The notes under the pieces: generated by a model
Database searches by the model: none
What the model was told of the DNA's origin: nothing
The model's input: the letters and a program-made list of their open reading frames with translations, nothing else
Shown here: positions 17,340-25,738 of the stretch, piece after piece
Layout: each line of letters begins with the position of its first letter
Position numbering within the stretch: position 1 is the first letter of the stretch
Assembly (NCBI RefSeq): GCF_011683915.1
Contig: NZ_JAAQPH010000014.1
Coordinates: 1 to 64,000 of the forward strand
Length of the DNA: 64,000 bases
Source: Pelagibius litoralis
GTDB lineage: Bacteria > Pseudomonadota > Alphaproteobacteria > Kiloniellales > Kiloniellaceae
Direction of reading: 5' to 3'
Translations under genes and position numbers: made by a program

Positions 17340-18320
17340 ATGGCACCCGTCGGGTCGGCGATTTCCAGTCAACCAGCGAAGGGCATCGCACTCATGGCTC
17401 TTGCGATGCTTTTGATTCCAATCGTGGACGGGATCGCAAAATATCTCAGTGCCGACTACTCACCGTTCTTCCTTTCCTGGGCACGCTACGCGGTCGCCAG
17501 CGCGATCGTTCTTCCGGCTGCCGCGATCTTGCGAGGTCGGCATTTCCTCCCGAGGGAACGCCGAAAGTCGCATGTAGCGCGAACGGTCTGTCTTGTCGCG
17601 GCGATGACGCTCTACTTTCTTTCGATAGCGCGCATTCCGCTGGCGACGGCCGTCAGTGCCTACTTTGTTGGACCCATCATTGCGGTCGCCCTTTCCGTTA
17701 TCATTTTGAAGGAACGCTTAACGCGCCGGAGATTTGTCAGCCTTGTCCTCGGCTTCGCCGGGGCGATCATCATCCTGCAACCCGGAACCGTGATCGAGCC
17801 GGGCATTCTCCTGGCACTCGGCGCCGGTCTGTTCTTTGCGCTCTATCTCGTTGCCACACGGCATGCGTCAACAGCCAGCGATCTGATCGAAACGCTGGCG
17901 TTTCAATGTGTCGTAGGGACGATATTGCTGACACCCCAAGCCCTCCTGTCCTGGTCCACACCGACATGGGAAGATCTGACGTTTTTTGTCGGCCTTGGTG
18001 GACTTTCTGCGGCCAGTCACGTCCTCGCGATCGCCGCCTTTCGATTTGCCGACGTGTCATCCTTGTCGCCACTGGTCTACTTGGAACTGATTGGCGCTGT
18101 TTTTATCGGCTACTTTGCGTTCAACGAAGTGCCACAAGGATTCTCAATCGTCGGCGCCGCTTTGATTGTGTTCGCTGGGTATCTTTTGCTTAACAGTCAC
18201 ACGCGAATGTGCAAAAGGCCTGAGAAACCACTGGAGCCGTTGCCCTTGGGGTCGCACACCAAACCACTTTGCGCTCCTGACTCTTTGCAAAGTACGTTGC
18301 GAAGGCGAAAGTCGACATAG
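17340..18320 (+). CDS. DMT superfamily (EamA) transporter
   Basis: A 326-residue membrane protein with ten predicted helices in two EamA halves (first half ending near GRHFLPRERR, second half from TARHASTASD-like loop to GYLLLNSHT). Such drug/metabolite transporters export small metabolites. ATG at 17340 follows an aagga site 11 bp after the SDR stop; GTG at 17331 is an alternative. The last 35 residues are hydrophilic and unlike the family, so the 3' end may be read-through into foreign DNA. The longer frame from 17184 is rejected because it overlaps the SDR. Confidence 0.82.
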   Translation: MAPVGSAISSQPAKGIALMALAMLLIPIVDGIAKYLSADYSPFFLSWARYAVASAIVLPAAAILRGRHFLPRERRKSHVARTVCLVAAMTLYFLSIARIPLATAVSAYFVGPIIAVALSVIILKERLTRRRFVSLVLGFAGAIIILQPGTVIEPGILLALGAGLFFALYLVATRHASTASDLIETLAFQCVVGTILLTPQALLSWSTPTWEDLTFFVGLGGLSAASHVLAIAAFRFADVSSLSPLVYLELIGAVFIGYFAFNEVPQGFSIVGAALIVFAGYLLLNSHTRMCKRPEKPLEPLPLGSHTKPLCAPDSLQSTLRRRKST

Positions 18321-18764
18321 TTTGTGATGTAGAAATAGTCGAATAGAGCTCGCCGTGGGTTTGCGCGTAAACGATAAGAACGCCTGCTTACCGGAATGTA
18401 TACCCTCTTATCGAAGCTGTTCGCTTGACCTCCTGAGCAACCTCGCCGTTTCCCTGTCTTTGAGGATGGTAAAATCGTCGTGGCATTTGACCACTGGACC
18501 AAAACTAACGACATCGAAATCACTAAGTGAGCGCCCCAAGAGCTGACATTCAGCTGCCTCCGTAGAATGACAGCAAAGTCCGCAAACCGGCCGTTCACGT
18601 CAGTTAAGCAGAGCGGCTGCTTCGGGTCGACTTCAGTCACTACCCACAGGAGTTTCCCGGCAGTCCTACCTCTTCACCCAACTGCTAAAATCGCTCAGAG
18701 AAGATGATTACAGCGCCCGGCTGGCTCAACGCTTTGTTATGAAACCGGTTTTGCTGGATCGGAT
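18321..18764. other. Gene-free stretch beside the DMT gene
   Basis: No recognisable gene. A 147-codon open frame on the minus strand (18197-18640) overlaps the transporter and has no familiar motif. The composition is less GC-rich than the flanks, which fits old island junction DNA. Confidence 0.4.
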
Positions 18765-18805
18765 CATGTTTTGACGGAACCACTTCGTGGTTGCGCCAAA
18801 ACATG
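18765..18805. repeat. Hairpin repeat, 19-bp arms and 3-base loop
   Basis: The left arm (starting CATGTTTTG) and right arm (ending CAAAACATG) pair at 17 of 19 positions around TTC. It stands 25 bp from copy 2 of the 62-bp palindrome, so two hairpins lie in tandem. It resembles intergenic hairpin repeats of alphaproteobacteria. No T-tract follows. Confidence 0.65.
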
Positions 18806-18830
18806 TGAATCCGATCGCCATCAAACAGTT

Positions 18831-18892
18831 AGAGCAGATTCACCCGGTCGATGGATCGCCTCCGGCGATTCCATCCGCCCGGGATCTGCTCT
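18831..18892. repeat. 62-bp palindromic intergenic repeat, copy 2
   Basis: The same length and layout as 195-256, beginning AGAGCAGAT and ending ATCTGCTCT. Most differences between the copies lie in the middle of the stem, and one is a compensated pair. This places the repeat both in the core-like region and at the edge of the accessory island. Confidence 0.75.
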
Positions 18893-19061
18893 AGGCACCC
18901 TGATCGCACTGTAAACGGCAACCGGCGCCAGCGTAATCGGCAACGGGGAAGCGAAAGCCGTTTCGGACAACCCTTTGCCGAGATGGCCCCAGCTAGTTTT
19001 CCGCACCGCAGGTGCACAGGGTATGAAAATCTCTCGTTGGTAGGTTTCAATCTTTCGAGCA

Positions 19062-19580
19062 TCACTTCCGCAGCCTAACACCGGGCCCGGCGGAACTATC
19101 GGCTTCGATGAACGCGACGCCGGCAGCTTCCAGGGCGTCACGCATTGCCTGAAGATTATTGGAGGTCGGCACCCGCGCGCCACGCTCGAACTCGGCAACC
19201 GTCGACCGTGCAATTCCAGCGGCTTCAGCGAGATCCCACTGCGACATGTTCAATATATTGCGGGCCGCCCGGCACAGGTCCGGAAAAAACAGCGTTTCGC
19301 TGGTACCAAACCCACTCCGCACCTCACGCAGGCGGACACCCGGCCCTCCGCCGTTCGCAGGAATGAACGCGATGCCGGCGGTCTCCAAGGTGGCCCGAAT
19401 CGCCTGGAGATTATTGTAGCCTGGCGCCTTTCCGTATCGCTCAAATTGAGAGAGTGTCGCAGCAGTGACATGAGCCGGTTCTGCAACCTCCGACTGGGAT
19501 AGGTTGAGTAGCCCTCTAGCGGCGTGGCATTGCTTTGGAGAAAAGGACATATCTTTATAATGAAAATTTTTGTTTGACAT
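19062..19580 (-). CDS. Protein with two tandem XRE-type helix-turn-helix domains
   Basis: A 172-residue protein made of two similar halves. Half one covers about residues 12-85 (QCHAARGLLNLSQSEVAEPA ... GIAFIPANGGGPGVRLR) and half two about 98-172 (LCRAARNILNMSQWDLAEAA ... GVAFIEADSSAGPGVRLRK). Each half has the form of the short single-domain XRE regulators common in alphaproteobacteria. An internal duplication gives a ready-made dimer. An alternative start is the ATG at codon 11. No partner gene is evident. Confidence 0.8.
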   Translation of the reverse strand: MSNKNFHYKDMSFSPKQCHAARGLLNLSQSEVAEPAHVTAATLSQFERYGKAPGYNNLQAIRATLETAGIAFIPANGGGPGVRLREVRSGFGTSETLFFPDLCRAARNILNMSQWDLAEAAGIARSTVAEFERGARVPTSNNLQAMRDALEAAGVAFIEADSSAGPGVRLRK

Positions 19581-19719
19581 GGAGTCACTGACTATTTAGC
19601 CTGAGGCACGCTAGATAGCTTGCCTGATGGATACAACCGAAAGGCAAACAAGCGGCACGAGAGGATGCGCCAACACCCTCCCGCGCCTGACCACAACCCG
19701 ACTTCGAAGGAGTCCGGTC

Positions 19720-20277
19720 ATGGCTGACTATACCCTTAGCACAGGACTTTCGCGCCGGGCCATGCTGGCCGGCAGCGTCGCCGCCCCGGCAATGGCATTT
19801 CCGCTTTTCCAGGCGCTGGCCGCCCTGCCGGTTCCGACCTTGCTCAGCGCCGATCCCAACCCCGATGCCGAGTTGTTCCGCCGCATCGCGGTGGCCGAAC
19901 GCTATCGTAACCAAAACGCCCGGGCGCGGCGGCTGCGCGCCCGCCTCCGCGAGGCTAGAGAGCTGCGCCTTGATATTCCATACCGGCCTTTCCGGGACAC
20001 GCACCCGGAGGCTTGGCTGCACTGCTGGGAAACCCATGGACGCTATGCCGATGCGGTGCGCGAGGCCGTTGCCGTACCGGCCCACACCGTGGCGGGCATC
20101 CACGCCAAGCTCGCCCTTGGGGTCATCGCCTCACGGCGCGGCGGGGCGCGGGTCTACATGTACGAGGACCGTGAATGGCTGCAAGCCGCCCTGATCGATC
20201 TGGAGCGGCTGGCCAATCCCGGGCAGCGCGTCGGCCCAGTGCGCCGCTGGACGCCAGACCCTCTCATACTGGCCTAG
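19720..20277 (+). CDS. Hypothetical exported protein with Tat-like signal
   Basis: A 185-residue protein from ATG 19720 after a strong gaaggag site. The N-terminus carries a twin-arginine-like signal (SRRAMLAGSVAAPAMAF) and then a helical, arginine-rich body. No family is recognised. Six bases separate it from the XRE gene at 20284, so the two were probably co-transcribed; the pairing of a short hypothetical with a small XRE gene resembles prophage or island cargo. Its function is unknown. Confidence 0.6.
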   Translation: MADYTLSTGLSRRAMLAGSVAAPAMAFPLFQALAALPVPTLLSADPNPDAELFRRIAVAERYRNQNARARRLRARLREARELRLDIPYRPFRDTHPEAWLHCWETHGRYADAVREAVAVPAHTVAGIHAKLALGVIASRRGGARVYMYEDREWLQAALIDLERLANPGQRVGPVRRWTPDPLILA

Positions 20278-20283
20278 ACGCCG

Positions 20284-20455
20284 ATGCCCACCATCGCCCT
20301 CGCCCGGGAAGTCGGTCTTCTGGTCCGCGCCCTGCGCAAGCGGCGCGGCCTGACCCAGGCTGACCTTGCCGAGCGGATCGACCGCTCCGAGACGGCGGTC
20401 CGCGCCATCGAACGCGGGGCCTCGGCGCCCAGCTTCGTCACCCTGGACCGCCTGA
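20284..20455 (+). pseudogene. XRE family regulator truncated by an IS3 relic
   Basis: About 57 residues of a helix-turn-helix protein ([20 protein letters not shown] ... SFVTLDRL) are intact. Similarity then stops and the DNA continues as an IS3 transposase in another frame ([12 protein letters not shown]). The natural C-terminus is therefore lost, and the open frame to 20529 is an artefact of the join. Confidence 0.7.
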
Positions 20456-20792
20456 TCACATCCGGTCTGACAATGGCAGTGAGTTTACTGCCATCACGGT
20501 GCGGGAATGGCTGCCGCGGGTTGGCGTGAAAACACTGTTCATCGAACCGGGGTCGCCCTGGGAGAACGGCTACAACGAGAGCTTCAACGGCAAGCTGCGC
20601 GATGAGCTGCTCAACGGGGAGATCTTCTACACGCTGCAGGAGGCAAGGGTGCTGATCGAACGTTGGCGCCAGCACTACAACACCATCAGGCCGCACAGTT
20701 CGCTCGGCTATAGACCGCCAGCACCCAATGCGATCTTGCCGCCAAAGGTCAAATCGCCTTACCCTGAAACCCTCCGGGCTCTCTCACAGTAG
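20450..20792 (+). mobile_element. IS3-family transposase relic (orfB C-terminus)
   Basis: The frame reads [30 protein letters not shown] and [20 protein letters not shown], which is the last third of the IS3 OrfB integrase domain with the final D and E of its DDE triad. The upstream part is missing. It ends at a stop at 20792, next to an IS30-type relic. Confidence 0.85.
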
Positions 20793-20859
20793 CTGGGCCA
20801 CTGATCTGGGGCAGGTCACCCATTTCACACCCCTTGAGCGACGTCAAAAACGTCAACGG

Positions 20860-21089
20860 TGGAAAATCAAAGTCTACTATTGCCAACGCCGCTCACCTTG
20901 GCAGAAGGGCGGCGCCGAGAACTTCAACAAACGCCTCGGGCGATATCCGCCAAAACTTTCCATATCAGCCGCTTCAAAGAACATGCAATAAACAAGATCA
21001 TTCGCTGGATGAACAACACACCCAGCAAGTGCCTCGTGTACATGACACCGGCCGAGGCATTCTCTCAAAACTGTCTCGCTTTAGCTTAG
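20860..21089 (+). mobile_element. IS30-family transposase relic (C-terminus)
   Basis: Two frames together give SPWQKGGAENFNKRLGRY and then INKIIRWMNNTPSKC, TPAEAFSQNCLALA, the C-terminal end of IS30-type transposases. A frameshift near 20970 separates them and the rest is absent. Confidence 0.75.
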
Positions 21090-21192
21090 AAGTAATCGGA
21101 CGACCATAGTCTGCTCAAGGGCGATTCTGCGCGGATACAACGAACTCCAATGCTAGAAGGAAGGGCTCCATCAAGCAGCACATCTTGCTTGC

Positions 21193-21579
21193 TCAGTAGG
21201 CCGATCCGTTCTGCTTAGTGAGGTCGTGTTTCTCTGTGCCCCTCAAGGGAGGATTGAAGACGCTGACGAGGACAAGATCCTTGTTCTTGCCGCTTCGTAG
21301 GTAGTGCCGGTCGTTCTGGTCTAGAACATAGATGTCGCCCTGCTTGATCGGATAGACATTGCCGTTCATATCCTCGACTTCTCCTTCGCCGTCGATGCAA
21401 TAACAGGCTTCGAGGTGGTTGCGATATTGCAACAAGGACTCCGAACCGGCGCGGACTACGGTGTGGCACACGGTGTAACCCATTCCATCCTTTTCAGTCA
21501 GCAGGCGATGGCTGGTGCCATTGCCCCAATCAACGTGGAAATCGGTAGCTTCCACATCTCTCAGGCTTCTAACAAACAT
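21193..21579 (-). CDS. Ectoine-synthase (EctC)-like cupin protein
   Basis: A 128-residue protein matching ectoine synthase along its length: the [14 protein letters not shown] start, [39 protein letters not shown] and [10 protein letters not shown]. EctC is a small metal-dependent cupin that closes gamma-N-acetyl-diaminobutyrate into ectoine. The Glu of HLEA and the Tyr and His of [10 protein letters not shown], reported as metal ligands, are kept. No ectA or ectB lies nearby, so it probably acts on a different substrate, as a cyclising dehydratase. The start is preceded by an agaag site. It is the last gene in the minus-strand direction of the block. Confidence 0.85.
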   Translation of the reverse strand: MFVRSLRDVEATDFHVDWGNGTSHRLLTEKDGMGYTVCHTVVRAGSESLLQYRNHLEACYCIDGEGEVEDMNGNVYPIKQGDIYVLDQNDRHYLRSGKNKDLVLVSVFNPPLRGTEKHDLTKQNGSAY

Positions 21580-22020
21580 ACTTCTTCTCGCCTATCAGTT
21601 TTTCTCACACTATGTGACAGTGTCCGGCGCTTACCTCTTACAGAGTGCCCTGTGTATGCGACCAGCGATGATCTCCTACGAAATACAGTAATCTTTGTCG
21701 CCCACTACCCCCATGACGTGATCCAGGGGTTTCGCTCTGAGAAACCGGTATTGCGGAACCCTTACAGGGCACGCGTCTGCCGGAGAGTTTCTCAACGGTC
21801 TAACTTACGTAATCAATTACCCGAACAGGTCGTAGTGAACCTTGCTTGAGCTTGTTTCATTGCGTCGAAATGTTCCTTGTTCAAACATCTACAAGCATAG
21901 CAATTCTCAGAAACTTCATTGGTAAAGTTTTCGCAAAAGTTCCAATCGCGTTTCTTAACAAGGTAGATTTCACGGTCTCAATGGCTGCCGATCTGATCTC
22001 CAAAAAATGGACCGTTGTGA
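21580..22020. other. AT-richer stretch without a gene
   Basis: No gene is recognised. A perfect 9-bp inverted repeat (GTGCCCTGT / ACAGGGCAC, near 21645 and 21765) brackets about 110 bp. The EctC-like gene should have its promoter at the left edge unless it was once read from the class-III PLP gene across the later IS insertion. Confidence 0.35.
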
Positions 22021-22021
22021 G

Positions 22022-23289
22022 TTGGCAGGTCACTGCAAAAGTCTCCCCATGGCACGTAATTCATGATTCCTTTGTCTTGTCGAGAAGGAGGCTTTGATGC
22101 GAAGCGATGACGGTCGGAGCGGCGCTCTTTCAGCTATGTTGATCTTGAGGTGCGGGTGCCGTCGGATCATCCGCCTTGGGTGATCCGTGGGATTATGAAT
22201 GATGTTTTGTCTGAATTGCCGTCGGATTTCGGGTTGACGGGATCGCACATAGGCCGACCGTCGATCGCGCCTGAGCAGCTTCTGCGCGCTCTCTTGTTGC
22301 AGGCATTTTATGCGATCCGTTCCGGGCGACAATTGATGGAGCAGTTGGATTTTAATCTTCTGTTTCGCTGGTTTATCGGCCTTGGGGTGGATGACCGGGT
22401 GTGGGATGCGAGCACGTTCTGCAAGAACCGAGATCGGATTTTGGAGCCGGACGTATCGGCGAAGCTTCTGAACGGCGTTGTGAAGCACAAGAGGGTGCGG
22501 CAGCTTATCAGCCGAGACCACATTTTTCGGTGGATGGCACGCTAATCGATGCCCGGGCGTCGATGAAGTCATTTCGCCCCAAGGCCGGCGGCGGCGGAGG
22601 TCCTGGGGCGGGTCGCAACGGCGAGCGGAATTTTCACGGCGAGAAGCGCTCCAACGGGATCCACGAAAGCGCCACCGATCCGGATGCTCGGCTCTATCGC
22701 AAGGGCAATGGTCGGGAAAGCAGGCTGTGCGTCATGGGCCATGCCCTGATGGAGAATCGCAACGGCCTGGTGGTCGGCGGCGGCGTGAGCGTGGCTTCCG
22801 GCACGCCGAGCGCTAGGCGGCGCTTGAACTGCTTGACGCCCACCGGCCCGTGAACGCCAAGAGCGGCACGCGGCGTATCACCCTGGCAGGCAACAAGGGC
22901 TTCGACGTGGCGGGTTTTGTCGAGGAACTCCGCGAGCGCAAGGTGACGCCCCATGTGGCGGTCCAGAATCATCTGACCAAGACCGGCAAGCGATGTAAGT
23001 CCAAGATCGACGACCGCACCACCCGCCATCCCCGCTACCGGATCAGCCAGCGTATCCGCAAGCGGATCGAAGAGATCTTCGGCTGGGTCAAGGTCCAGGG
23101 CGGCAGGAAAAGACAAAGTTTCGGGGCCGAGAACGGGTGTACGCCTCCTTCATCCTGGCTCTAGCCGCCTATAACCTCGTGCGACTACCCAGGTTGTTGG
23201 AGGCGCCGCCATGAACGCCGGCGTGACCTGCGCGGTGACGAGGCTATCCTAAAGGCCCGGAAATGGTGACTTTTTCAGCAGCCTGCTAG
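22022..23289 (+). mobile_element. Frameshifted IS5/IS1182-like insertion sequence
   Basis: Terminal inverted repeats lie at 22022-22043 and 23268-23289, pairing at 16 of 22 positions. Between them lies a transposase read in several frames: RPSIAPEQLLRALLLQAF, LDFNLLFRWFIGLGVDDRVW, HFSVDGTLIDA-like, then HPRYRISQRIRKRIEEIFGW and AAYNLVRLP-like at the end. Several frameshifts and stops make it dead. The same right end occurs at 175-196. Its insertion splits the EctC-like gene from its upstream neighbours. Confidence 0.85.
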
Positions 23290-23308
23290 TGCTCTTCACT
23301 GCACGCCA

Positions 23309-24631
23309 TCACTTTGTCACTTGGCTGTCGACGGCTTGGAGGCCTCGCCCAATGATCTCGATCATCTTGTCGATGTCTAACGTCGTCATCGGCGTTGAGA
23401 GTGCCCCGAGTCCAGTTGCCGACAGGATCACTCCGTTGTCTCGGACAAATGCGATCAGTCGTCGCTGACGGTCACGCTCGCAGTTGCTTGGAAAGCCGCT
23501 CCGATAGTCGAGTACATTTTCTTCTTTAATCATGATACGGAACAAGGATCCCATGCCGGTCACCTGCGCAGAAACCCCGGACTCTGCAATGGCCTCGCGA
23601 AGCCGTCGCCGGGTATATTCACCAAGATCATCCAACTGCTCAAAAACCTCGGCGGTCATTGCACTCATCGAGGCAGCGCCAGCTGCCATTGACAGAGGAT
23701 TTGCAGTAAAGGTTCCTGACTGCGAGACGGACGCCTTACCCCGGCTCGAATCGAACACCTTCATGATTCCTGCGCGACCCGCCACGGCACCTATGGGCAA
23801 CCCCCCACCGATGATCTTTCCGAACACACATAGGTCTGGTTCGACACCAAACCGCGAGAGCGCGCCTCCGTAGCCGATACGAAAGCTGAGTACTTCATCG
23901 GACAAGAGAAGGATTCCATGCTGCTCCGTGAATTGGCGCAAAAACGAGAGATACGACGGATCGATCGGAACAAGGCCGACCCGCGCCGGCAAGGGGTCAA
24001 TCAAAACACAGGCAAGTTCGGACCGGCGGTCGCAAAGGATTTGCTTTGTGCCTGGGAGATCGTTGAACGGAATTACCACAACATCATCCAAGATCGAACG
24101 CGGGGTGGCAATGTTGTACGGCACGGCCTCTGGGGCATCCTGCCCCCAATTTTCCGGCACCGGGTCAAAACTCACTTCGACAAAGTCGTAGTTCCCGTGA
24201 TAGGCCCCTTCGAACTTTGCGATCTTTGATCGGCCTGTAATCGCTCTGGCTGCCTTGACAGCCATCATCACCGCTTCAGAGCCCGTATTCATGAATCGTA
24301 TGCGCTCGAAATATCCGACGCGATCACAAAGGACTTCTGCAAGATCGATTTCACTGGTTGTTGGGTGGGCAAAGCTGAAGCCTTGTCCCGCTGCAGCTGT
24401 CAAAGCCGCAAGCGTTTCCGGGTGAGCATACCCATGAATTAGCGCCGTGAAATTGTTCTGGAAATCAAGGTAGTCATGTCCGTCAACGTCGCGTACATAT
24501 GCACCACGGCCGGATTTGACATAAATTGGAAAAGGGTTTTCGAAAACACTACTTCGGGTATTGCCGCCGGGCATCACCCTCTTAGCCCGCTCGTAGGCCT
24601 CAATTGAATGCCTGTAGTCAATGTTTGTCAT
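23309..24631 (-). CDS. Class-III PLP enzyme, glutamate-1-semialdehyde aminomutase-like, copy 1
   Basis: A 440-residue fold-type I PLP enzyme resembling glutamate-1-semialdehyde 2,1-aminomutase. Features in order: MPGGNTRSSV, MNTGSEAVMMAVKAARA, FEGAYHGNYD, LLSDEVLSFR, and the PLP lysine in FGKIIGGGLPIGAVAG. It is not the haem enzyme, because the context is wrong and a paralogue with very similar motifs lies at 37028-38350. Likely reactions are 1,2-amino transfer or transamination of a small amino acid. It lies downstream of the formyltransferase and just upstream of the IS that separates it from the EctC-like gene. Confidence 0.85.
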   Translation of the reverse strand: MTNIDYRHSIEAYERAKRVMPGGNTRSSVFENPFPIYVKSGRGAYVRDVDGHDYLDFQNNFTALIHGYAHPETLAALTAAAGQGFSFAHPTTSEIDLAEVLCDRVGYFERIRFMNTGSEAVMMAVKAARAITGRSKIAKFEGAYHGNYDFVEVSFDPVPENWGQDAPEAVPYNIATPRSILDDVVVIPFNDLPGTKQILCDRRSELACVLIDPLPARVGLVPIDPSYLSFLRQFTEQHGILLLSDEVLSFRIGYGGALSRFGVEPDLCVFGKIIGGGLPIGAVAGRAGIMKVFDSSRGKASVSQSGTFTANPLSMAAGAASMSAMTAEVFEQLDDLGEYTRRRLREAIAESGVSAQVTGMGSLFRIMIKEENVLDYRSGFPSNCERDRQRRLIAFVRDNGVILSATGLGALSTPMTTLDIDKMIEIIGRGLQAVDSQVTK

Positions 24632-24699
24632 TTCAGTTCACCACCTTCCGCTTGATCGGCCTCAGAGCGCACCGATGCGGCGGCCGGCCCGCGTAGAGG

Positions 24700-24822
24700 T
24701 TAGACGGCCGTGAACCTTGAAACATGACGTGCTTCCTTCATCGCCTTGATCCTCAGCAGAATGATCGTCGGGATCCAGATGGACGGTTCTTCCAGCATTG
24801 AGCCTTCATTGTAATCTTCCAT
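24700..24822 (-). CDS. Small open frame, 40 residues, inside the biosynthetic operon
   Basis: An ATG-started frame (MEDYNEGSMLEEPSIWIP...) begins 21 bp after the formyltransferase stop and ends 68 bp before the class-III PLP gene, on the same strand. It is acidic at the N-terminus and has a hydrophobic centre (IWIPTIILL) and a basic tail. No strong ribosome site is visible and no family is recognised. It could be a real small peptide, a precursor peptide, or chance. Confidence 0.3.
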   Translation of the reverse strand: MEDYNEGSMLEEPSIWIPTIILLRIKAMKEARHVSRFTAV

Positions 24823-24843
24823 CTAGTCTGTTTCGCGATTGCG

Positions 24844-25722
24844 CTAGGGGAACTCGGAATGCTGATATGTGGTCCCTCGTGTTCGCCGGACTGAATGAGA
24901 TTCCCGGGTTTTGCCAGGCGTATGAACAAACCCGGTGATCAGATCTAAATAATCGGCGGTGTTGATTAAGCTGAACCCACTGCTGCGAAAACTGCTCAGT
25001 TCGTGCTCTTCTGGTAAGCGAAAATATTTCCGTTGGCCGAATTTCTGAGAGGTCCCATGAAGCTCTCCTCCCCTCCGCAGGGTGTTGATAGCTTCAACAG
25101 CTCTGTCAACCCCTAACTCATAGAGCCGTGCTTGGTGCCAGAGCATAGACTTCTCTTTATTTGCGTCGATCCAATCCAGAAAAAGGATGTCACCAGTGTC
25201 GATGCCGCGATCAATCAAGTGCACACTGCAGCCTAGCTTTTCTTGTCCTTCGAGTAGCTGCCAAAACACCGGAAATAGCCCAGCATAACGTGGCAAGGCG
25301 CCTGGGTGGACATTAATGATTTTCCCGGGAAAACTGGATATGACTGCGTCGTCAAAGATGAAGCTAAATCTAGCCGAGATTATTATTTCTGGTTGGAACT
25401 GTTCGACGAACGCCTCAAAATCTGGAGGTTGTAGACTATAAAGCACCCGAGAGGTGATACCTCTGGTCGGCCCGAATTCTGCAAAGGTAAGTTGCCGTTC
25501 CTCGTGAGGTAGAGATTCCCCTTCAACCAACGGGAAAAGGACATTGTTCGGAAACTCGGATTCAAAAAACTCCAAAGACATAAGCTCAGCAGGACCACTG
25601 GGACTCGCTCTGGTTTTTATGCTTAGAATTGCGGCGAGTTGGTCAGTCTGTAGCGCACGGCAAAGCCGGTTTAGCACTAGACAACCAAGGAGATCCTTCT
25701 TAACACAGACAAGAATGCGCAC
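24844..25722 (-). CDS. Formyltransferase family protein
   Basis: A 292-residue enzyme with the 10-formyltetrahydrofolate transferase fold of Fmt, PurN and ArnA-type enzymes. The catalytic region reads INVHPGALPRYAGLFP and then SVHLIDRGIDTGDIL, keeping the expected Asn, His and Asp. HPG replaces the HPS of Fmt, which is common in enzymes that formylate amino sugars or antibiotic precursors. The start is GTG at 25722, 16 bp after the oxoamine-synthase-like gene. It probably N-formylates an intermediate; the acceptor is unknown. Confidence 0.88.
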   Translation of the reverse strand: MRILVCVKKDLLGCLVLNRLCRALQTDQLAAILSIKTRASPSGPAELMSLEFFESEFPNNVLFPLVEGESLPHEERQLTFAEFGPTRGITSRVLYSLQPPDFEAFVEQFQPEIIISARFSFIFDDAVISSFPGKIINVHPGALPRYAGLFPVFWQLLEGQEKLGCSVHLIDRGIDTGDILFLDWIDANKEKSMLWHQARLYELGVDRAVEAINTLRRGGELHGTSQKFGQRKYFRLPEEHELSSFRSSGFSLINTADYLDLITGFVHTPGKTRESHSVRRTRGTTYQHSEFP

Positions 25723-25738
25723 TTTCGATCAACCTCTC

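Noticed and set aside
23309-24631. EctB (diaminobutyrate aminotransferase) for an ectoine pathway with the EctC-like gene
   Set aside because: The active-site region FGKIIGGGLPIGAVAG and the N-terminal MPGGNTR are aminomutase-like, not EctB-like, and ectA is absent.
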